Assembly: GCA_017532825.1 (NCBI GenBank)
Contig: JAFXIT010000038.1
Span: forward strand, 1 to 33,555
DNA: 33,555 nucleotides
Direction of reading: 5' to 3'
Origin: Clostridia bacterium
GTDB taxonomy: Bacteria > Bacillota > Clostridia > Oscillospirales > QAMX01
In this document: one piece after another, positions 29,132 through 33,555 of the stretch
Layout of the letters: every line of letters begins with the position of its first letter
Numbering within the stretch: the first letter of the stretch is position 1
Program-made: the position numbers and the translations under genes
The notes under the pieces: generated by a model
What the model saw: the letters and a program-made list of their open reading frames with translations, nothing else
Database searches by the model: none
What the model was told of the DNA's origin: nothing

Positions 29132-30834
29132 AAAAGCTTACGTTCGGAACGCCCGAAAAGTACGTTCCTTCTCTGTTTTGCCAAGATTTCCGATATGAGG
29201 AAAAAAGCATCAAATATCCTGTGGATAAGATATCGTTCAGAGAGAATGCGCGGGGATGCGTGCTGGAGCTTCCCGTTGAGAAAGAGGAACACTTCTTCGG
29301 TCTTGGATTGCAGCTCAAAGGATTCGATCTTACCGGCAGGAAATATATTTTGCGTGTGAACTCCGATCCCATAGCCGAAACGGGAGATTCGCATGCGCCC
29401 GTTCCTTTTTTCGTCAGCAGTAAGGGGTACGGAATATTTATTGATACTGCGAGATATGCCGAGATCAATTTCGGAAAAATATACGTAAAGGGAGCAAAGC
29501 AACAGCTCAAGACAAGGGAAATAGCAACCTCAACAGAGGAACTGTACACTTTGTCCGAGCTTACCGACGGCTCGGTGATCACGGTGCAGATACCCGCTGC
29601 AAAGGGCGTGGACGTGTATATTATGGAGGGGGAAACCGTCACTGACGTTGTATCACAGTACAATATGCTTTCCGGTGGCGGATGCAATCCTCCCGAATGG
29701 GGTCTTGGAACTATCTACCGTTGTTGCACGAGGTATTCGCAGGATAGGGTATTAAGCACCGCACGGTATTTTAAAGAAAACAGGCTTCCCGTATCTGTCA
29801 TCGGCTTGGAGCCGGGATGGCAAACGAAGACCTATTCCTGCTCCTACGTCTGGAATAATGAACTGTATCCCGAGCCCAAGGAAATGGTTGAAAGCCTGTA
29901 TGCCGACGGGTATCACGTTAATCTGTGGGAGCATGTGTTTACCCATCCGAGCTCTCCGATATATAAGGAACTGCTTTCCTACTGCGGCAACTATGAGGTC
30001 TGGAACGGACTTGTCCCCGATTTCTCTTTTGCCGAGGCAAAGGAGATATTTGCACGTTATCATAGGGAAAACGTCACTTTCGGCTTGATAGATGGGTTTA
30101 AGCTCGATGAATGCGACGACAGCGACTACCAGCGTAACTGGAGCTTCCCGCTGTGCAGTGAATTTCCGAGCGGTATGGACGGTGAGCAGTATCATTCGCT
30201 TATCGGAACGCTCTATATGCAGACGATGCTCTCTGTGTCGGGAGACACTCTTTCGTCGGTGAGGAATGCGGGCGCACTCGGAGCATCATATCCTTTTGTA
30301 TTGTACAGCGATCTGTACGACCACAGAGATTTTGTGCGGGGACTCGCTACCGCGGGATTTTCGGGTATTTTATGGACCCCCGAACTTCGTCATGCGGGAA
30401 GCAGGGAGGAGCTTTTGCGCAGATTGCAGACAGTGGTCTTTTCTCCGCAGTGCCTTATCAATGCATGGTATTGCGAGGAACTTCCTTGGTTGAATTATGA
30501 CTGTGAGGATGAGGTGCGCGAGCTCCTTTGCGAAAGAGTCAAGCTGATACCCCGCCTTAAAAAGGCGTTTGAGAATTATAAGAAAAAGGGGATACCTCCT
30601 GTTCGCGCTGTGGTCTCCGATTACACCTCGGATGCGGAAACGTATGGCATTGATGACGAATATTTGCTCGGCGATGACCTGCTGGTGGCACCCATCATCA
30701 GCGGAGAAAGCAGGAGGAGCGTTTATCTGCCGCAGGGAGAATGGAGCGACTATTGGACGGGAAAGCCCGTGCAGTGCGGTAGGTTTGATGTGGAGACTGA
30801 AAAGATCCCTGTCTACGTGAAGAACGGCAGATGA
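29128..30834 (+). CDS. GH31 alpha-glycosidase-like protein, C-terminally short
   Basis: A 568-residue intracellular member of GH31. The N-terminal beta-sandwich (HFFGLGLQLKGFDLTGRKY) leads into the barrel. The likely nucleophile is Asp327 in GFKLDECD, and the acid/base region is YSDLYDHRDFVRGLATAGFSG. The C-terminal part (LLGDDLLVAPIISG, SVYLPQGEWSDYWTGK) is normal, but the protein stops at IPVYVKNGR, where family members usually continue as VYVKxGxxIP and a distal beta-domain. The end of the gene therefore looks clipped. The start is the ATG at 29128 with AAGGAG 11 nt upstream; an in-frame ATG at 29044 would add 28 poorly conserved residues. Substrate unknown. A small gene follows after 16-25 bp. 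Confidence 0.82.
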   Translation: MKKLTFGTPEKYVPSLFCQDFRYEEKSIKYPVDKISFRENARGCVLELPVEKEEHFFGLGLQLKGFDLTGRKYILRVNSDPIAETGDSHAPVPFFVSSKGYGIFIDTARYAEINFGKIYVKGAKQQLKTREIATSTEELYTLSELTDGSVITVQIPAAKGVDVYIMEGETVTDVVSQYNMLSGGGCNPPEWGLGTIYRCCTRYSQDRVLSTARYFKENRLPVSVIGLEPGWQTKTYSCSYVWNNELYPEPKEMVESLYADGYHVNLWEHVFTHPSSPIYKELLSYCGNYEVWNGLVPDFSFAEAKEIFARYHRENVTFGLIDGFKLDECDDSDYQRNWSFPLCSEFPSGMDGEQYHSLIGTLYMQTMLSVSGDTLSSVRNAGALGASYPFVLYSDLYDHRDFVRGLATAGFSGILWTPELRHAGSREELLRRLQTVVFSPQCLINAWYCEELPWLNYDCEDEVRELLCERVKLIPRLKKAFENYKKKGIPPVRAVVSDYTSDAETYGIDDEYLLGDDLLVAPIISGESRRSVYLPQGEWSDYWTGKPVQCGRFDVETEKIPVYVKNGR

Positions 30835-30859
30835 AAAAAGCACAAAAGGAATGGAACGT

Positions 30860-31036
30860 ATGGAGCCTAAGGATTACAGCGTCGTAAAGATCGAGGGTGA
30901 GTACGCCTATCTCCGCGCCGACGGGTGTGGGGAAGACGGCGACATTTTTATCGCATTGGCACTTCTGCCGCCGGGCATTGACGTGGGCACGAGACTTCAC
31001 TATGAAATGTTCAGCTATGCGGTAATTGATAAATAG
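30860..31036 (+). CDS. Small conserved-looking protein, 58 residues
   Basis: A compact acidic protein: MEPKDYSVVKIEGEYAYLRA, then GDIFIALALLPPGIDVGTRL and HYEMFSYAVID. The patterned hydrophobicity and the glutamate/aspartate-rich turns suggest a small beta fold. I have seen similar short proteins in related clostridia but know no function. The ATG at 30860 is chosen because AAAGGA lies 10 nt upstream; the ATG at 30851 is almost on top of it. It lies just after the clipped GH31 end and may be co-transcribed. Confidence 0.6.
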   Translation: MEPKDYSVVKIEGEYAYLRADGCGEDGDIFIALALLPPGIDVGTRLHYEMFSYAVIDK

Positions 31037-31076
31037 AGCCAAGGAATGAGCGGTCACGGCATGAGCGATAACTATA

Positions 31077-31105
31077 TTGACAAGCCCCTGCACGGATGGT
31101 AATAT
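31077..31105 (+). promoter_or_regulatory. Possible promoter of the GH43-like gene
   Basis: TTGACA, 17 bp, TAATAT (31100-31105). The -35 is perfect and the -10 weak. It ends 15 bp before the first possible start codon. Confidence 0.45.
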
Positions 31106-31120
31106 TTAAAAAACTACGAA

Positions 31121-32035
31121 ATGGCGGTAGACTTTATGGTAAAAGCCCCTCTTTACAGAGATCCCATCTACAACGGTGCGGCTGACCCGATGGTGATCAG
31201 AAACGTCTCAAACGGAAATTATTATATGTTCTACACCCAACGCAGGGCAAATCAGCAGGTGGAAAACGTCTCCTTTGCCTACGGCACGGCCATCGGCGTT
31301 GCCGAGTCGCACAACGGTGAGAACTGGCACTACCGAGGGGCGCTCGACCTCGGCTTTGAGTTTGGGCACAATACCTATTGGGCTCCCGAGATCGTATACG
31401 ACGAGGTCTCCGGGCTCTACCATATGTACGTGTCGTATATTCAGGGGGTATATTCCGACTGGGAGGGTACGGCAACCATAGAGCACTATACCTCCAAGGA
31501 CCTCTTTTATTGGGATCATATAGGTCCCTTGAGCTTCGGCTCAAAGCGCATCATCGACCCATGCCTGTTTAAGCTGCCCTCGGGTGTGTGGCGTATGTGG
31601 TACAAGGATGAATGCCACCACGACAACACCTGCTACGCCGACAGCGAAAACCTCTATGACTGGGAGTTTAAGGGTATTGCGACCGACGACGAGGCGCAGG
31701 AGGGACCCAACGTCTTTGAGTTCGCAGGCAGGTATTGGCTCATAGCCGACGTGTGGCGTGGGCTTGCGGTATACAGCTCCGATGACTGTGAGCATTTTTA
31801 CAGACAAAAGGGGGAGATCCTCTCCACCTACGGTAAGCGTGAGGACGACGGCACAAGAGGCGCACACGCCGACGTGTTTACAATCGGAGACAGAGCCTTT
31901 ATCGTCTATTTCACCCATCCCGATGCCAGTCGCTTCGAGCGTTCCTCTGTCCAGATGGCCGAGCTCAAGGTAGAGGACGGGGTGCTGACCTGCGACAGAA
32001 ACGCCGAGTTTTCCCTTCCCGAGCGTATCGACTGA
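31121..32035 (+). CDS. GH43-like five-bladed propeller glycosidase
   Basis: A 304-residue cytosolic protein, single domain. The layout of the GH43/GH32-type propeller triad is visible: base Asp22 in GAADPMV, pKa-modulating Asp146 in IIDPCLF and acid Glu194 in AQEGPNVF. WAPEIVYDEVSGLYHMYVSY is a further family segment. Members cleave arabinosides, xylosides or galactosides; the substrate cannot be told here. Two starts are possible (31121 and 31136); neither has a good ribosome binding site, so the N-terminus is uncertain. It closes the carbohydrate island and is followed by a strong bidirectional terminator. Confidence 0.85.
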   Translation: MAVDFMVKAPLYRDPIYNGAADPMVIRNVSNGNYYMFYTQRRANQQVENVSFAYGTAIGVAESHNGENWHYRGALDLGFEFGHNTYWAPEIVYDEVSGLYHMYVSYIQGVYSDWEGTATIEHYTSKDLFYWDHIGPLSFGSKRIIDPCLFKLPSGVWRMWYKDECHHDNTCYADSENLYDWEFKGIATDDEAQEGPNVFEFAGRYWLIADVWRGLAVYSSDDCEHFYRQKGEILSTYGKREDDGTRGAHADVFTIGDRAFIVYFTHPDASRFERSSVQMAELKVEDGVLTCDRNAEFSLPERID

Positions 32036-32102
32036 CCTGCAACCGATGTCGGTATGATCCTCACCGATGGAAGGCTCGGTGACCTAAAAGAAGACGTAAA
32101 AT

Positions 32103-32131
32103 AAAGCACCTGCCTTTGGGGCAGGTGCTTT
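32103..32131. terminator. Bidirectional terminator between GH43-like gene and XRE gene
   Basis: A 12-bp stem, AAAGCACCTGCC / GGCAGGTGCTTT, has a 5-nt loop, with Ts on the plus strand and an A-rich left side. Confidence 0.85.
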
Positions 32132-32142
32132 TCGTATGTGGT

Positions 32143-32355
32143 TTAATAATTCTTCTTGGGATCGTCGCACAGACCAAGAATGTAGTCGGTGGAGACGTCG
32201 TAAAACAGAGCGAGCTTTATCAAAATGTCGGTCGGAATATCCCGTTGACCCAGCTCGTAGTTACTGTAGACCTGCTGCGAGCAGCTCAACATAGAGGCCA
32301 GGGCTTTTTGGGTCAGGTCATTGTCTTCTCTTAAATCGCGTATTCGTTTGTACAT
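32143..32355 (-). CDS. Small XRE-family repressor
   Basis: A 70-residue protein that is essentially one helix-turn-helix domain: MYKRIRDLREDNDLTQKALA, SMLSCSQQVYSNYELGQRDI, then KLALFYDVSTDYILGL. Such minimal Cro/C1-type repressors bind short palindromes as dimers. The ATG at 32355 has GGAAGGG upstream. It is divergent from two zinc-ribbon protein genes, and a pair of matching palindromic sites lies between them, so it very likely controls both its own and the opposite promoter. Confidence 0.92.
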   Translation of the reverse strand: MYKRIRDLREDNDLTQKALASMLSCSQQVYSNYELGQRDIPTDILIKLALFYDVSTDYILGLCDDPKKNY

Positions 32356-32387
32356 AAGACACGCCCTTCCTCATAAGACATATATAA

Positions 32388-32393
32388 ATTATA
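32388..32393 (-). promoter_or_regulatory. -10 box of the XRE gene
   Basis: TATAAT on the minus strand lies 33 nt before the XRE start, directly beside the partial operator at 32401-32414. The -35 is weak. Confidence 0.5.
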
Positions 32394-32400
32394 TCAAACC

Positions 32401-32439
32401 GCAAAATGCAGTATTGACTTATACTGCAAAATGCAGTAT
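32401..32439. promoter_or_regulatory. Tandem operator of the XRE repressor
   Basis: A full palindrome ATACTGCAAAATGCAGTAT (32421-32439) fills the spacer and part of the -10 of the zinc-ribbon promoter. A 14-bp copy of its right part, GCAAAATGCAGTAT (32401-32414), lies exactly 25 bp upstream, next to the XRE -10. Confidence 0.75.
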
Positions 32440-32442
32440 AAT
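32414..32442 (+). promoter_or_regulatory. Sigma-A promoter of the zinc-ribbon genes
   Basis: TTGACT, 17 bp, TATAAT (32437-32442), overlapped by the palindromic operator. Confidence 0.82.
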
Positions 32443-32468
32443 ATTTTAAAAAGAAAGGGGATATAAAA

Positions 32469-33002
32469 ATGTTTTGTAATCATTGCGGGAATCAAGTGGA
32501 CGAGAATGTCGCATTTTGCAGCAGATGTGGTTCAAGGGTAGAGATGAAGGAGCATCAATCACCGACAAAAGAAATAACAGGTGATTTTCCGGTAGTAATG
32601 TCAAAGATACCATTGAGGCTTGATACAAATGAGGTTTTAATAGAACAGCATAGCGCAGCTTTTGTACTAAGTAGTATTTCACAGGGGATTTTTTCATTAA
32701 CCAATAAAAGAATTATTTTTACAAAGGATGGAGCGGGTAAAGCCTTCTTTAAACGCGGAGGACTTCTTGGAATGGCATTGAACATGGGGGCAAAAATACC
32801 TGATGAAATAAGATTAGACGAAATAAGAAAGGTAGAGCCTACCTCCTGCCTTCAAGGGAAAGCGGCAATGCTAGTTACTATTATTTCTGGATATCAATAC
32901 AAGATTGCTTTGCAAAGTATGGCTTTTGGAAAAACGAATGAATTATGTGAGGCCAGGGATAGGATAGTTGAACTCATAAACAACACAATTTCAAAAGATT
33001 AA
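32469..33002 (+). CDS. Zinc-ribbon protein with PH/GRAM-like domain
   Basis: A 177-residue protein. The N-terminal zinc ribbon has Cys3, Cys6, Cys17 and Cys20. After a linker of about 25 residues comes a domain of the bacterial PH or GRAM type (GIFSLTNKRIIFTKDG, then IPDEIRLDEIRKVEPT and KIALQSMAFGKTNEL). The role is unknown; such proteins are often membrane-associated or stress-related. AAAGGGG precedes the ATG. Base composition is more AT-rich than the housekeeping genes, which hints at a different origin. It lies 26 bp upstream of a second zinc-ribbon gene. Confidence 0.85.
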   Translation: MFCNHCGNQVDENVAFCSRCGSRVEMKEHQSPTKEITGDFPVVMSKIPLRLDTNEVLIEQHSAAFVLSSISQGIFSLTNKRIIFTKDGAGKAFFKRGGLLGMALNMGAKIPDEIRLDEIRKVEPTSCLQGKAAMLVTIISGYQYKIALQSMAFGKTNELCEARDRIVELINNTISKD

Positions 33003-33028
33003 CAATTCAAAAGAGGTGAAACCGATAT

Positions 33029-33496
33029 ATGTTTTGTAGTCATTGCGGGAATGAGATAAAAGATAATGCCAGCTTTTGCGGCAATTGTGGGAACTCTGTG
33101 GGAGGAGCAAATGCACGTCCGATGTACGGGACGTACACCCATACGTCTACTGTGCTAAACACACTGTCACAGCGGCTTAACACAAATGGTGTTATTTGGC
33201 TGGTCATAGGTGTCTTGCAGCTTTTGGGCGGACTTTTTTTAAATTGGTTTTTACTTATCGTCGCCGTTGCAAATATTGTGTCGGCCGTTCAGGATATGCG
33301 CTACAGCAAGACTGTGTTAAGTAATCCGAGAGGGGTGGTTGCAAAGTTTACACCCATCTTTGGACCGGTTGTAATATTGGTTTATAACCTTATTATAGGC
33401 GGAATAATTGGTGTTATAGGGTCGCTGTATTATTTCTTTGCAATAAGAAGCTACGTGATGGAGCACAGGAGTCTGCTTCAAAGCTTGGATGTATAG
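33029..33496 (+). CDS. Zinc-ribbon membrane protein
   Basis: A 155-residue protein whose first 20 residues have the same cysteine spacing as the neighbour (Cys3, Cys6, Cys17, Cys20), followed by a linker and about three or four membrane segments (VIWLVIGVLQLLGGLFLNWF; FGPVVILVYNLIIGGIIGVI). AGAGGTGA precedes the ATG. The shared ribbon suggests that the two proteins arose from, or work with, one another. Function unknown. Confidence 0.85.
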   Translation: MFCSHCGNEIKDNASFCGNCGNSVGGANARPMYGTYTHTSTVLNTLSQRLNTNGVIWLVIGVLQLLGGLFLNWFLLIVAVANIVSAVQDMRYSKTVLSNPRGVVAKFTPIFGPVVILVYNLIIGGIIGVIGSLYYFFAIRSYVMEHRSLLQSLDV

Positions 33497-33538
33497 CAGA
33501 ATAAAAAGCAGGTCGCAAGACCTGCTTTTTATTCTGCT
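33495..33538 (+). terminator. Terminator after the zinc-ribbon operon
   Basis: A perfect 20-bp stem (33495-33514 with 33519-33538) has a GCAA tetraloop and a T5 tract within the right arm. The left arm begins inside the stop-codon region of the gene. Confidence 0.85.
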
Positions 33539-33555
33539 CGACAGCGGTCATACGG

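Noticed and set aside
31046..31102. 18-residue frame MSGHGMSDNYIDKPLHGW
   Set aside because: The ribosome binding site is directly against the start codon, and the frame overlaps a likely promoter; no evidence of coding.

Overview
The window comes from a low-redox Gram-positive anaerobe of the class Clostridia, most likely an Oscillospiraceae/Ruminococcaceae-type gut bacterium. This rests on a glycyl radical enzyme with its SAM activase, a Rex redox repressor, an iron-sulfur L-serine dehydratase, S-layer-type secreted proteins, strong AGGAGG-type ribosome binding sites, many near-consensus sigma-A promoters with 17-bp spacers, and several glycan-cleaving enzymes. The assignment is by gene content only; no rRNA gene is present.

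Layout. 1-2,100 (minus): a broken lipoprotein gene running off the left edge, and nicotinate phosphoribosyltransferase. 2,150-2,300: tRNA-Thr(CGU). 2,300-4,420 (minus): a preQ1-I riboswitch, a queuosine-precursor transporter and L-serine dehydratase, apparently one transcript. 4,600-6,290 (plus): an AraC regulator and a TraX-family membrane protein. 6,290-10,810 (minus): an operon of a short uncharacterised glycyl radical enzyme, its activase and a GH32 glycosidase. 10,810-11,260: a repeat region beside tRNA-Gly(GCC). 11,340-13,520 (plus): branched-chain aminotransferase and a PTS-EIIC-type membrane protein. 13,540-18,320 (plus): rpsT, then a tight polA / tyrosine phosphatase / rimI / tsaD cluster. 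18,320-18,660: a gene-free gap with a cluster of DnaA-box-like sequences and a Fur-like sequence. 18,660-20,530 (plus): an isocitrate/isopropylmalate-type dehydrogenase and rex. 20,530-23,900: two divergent secreted proteins and a frameshifted dusB. 23,920-24,460: tRNA-Gly(CCC) followed by duplicated pieces of its own 3' end and terminator. 24,490-32,135 (plus): an accessory carbohydrate island. 32,140-33,540: a small XRE repressor divergent from two zinc-ribbon proteins.

How the genes work together. The 24.5-32 kb island holds a MerR DNA-binding domain fused to a sedoheptulokinase-like FGGY kinase, a GH32-like enzyme in the same operon, an uncharacterised tail-anchored protein, a C-terminally short GH31 and a GH43-like enzyme. 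It has no transporter. The fusion gene's own promoter has the 19-bp spacer typical of MerR-regulated promoters, so the protein probably controls its own operon. In the glycyl radical operon a GCTE active-site motif, the dehydratase/eliminase type rather than that of pyruvate formate-lyase, is linked to a fructan-type glycosidase. The preQ1 switch has a clear mutually exclusive antiterminator and seems to extend control to serine dehydratase.

Two conserved reading frames are broken (dusB by an apparent 2-nt loss, the left-edge lipoprotein by an apparent 1-nt loss). Both could be real mutations or assembly errors. The strongest candidates for undescribed biology are the MerR-kinase fusion, the short glycyl radical enzyme operon, and a repeat family linked to the two tRNA-Gly genes.
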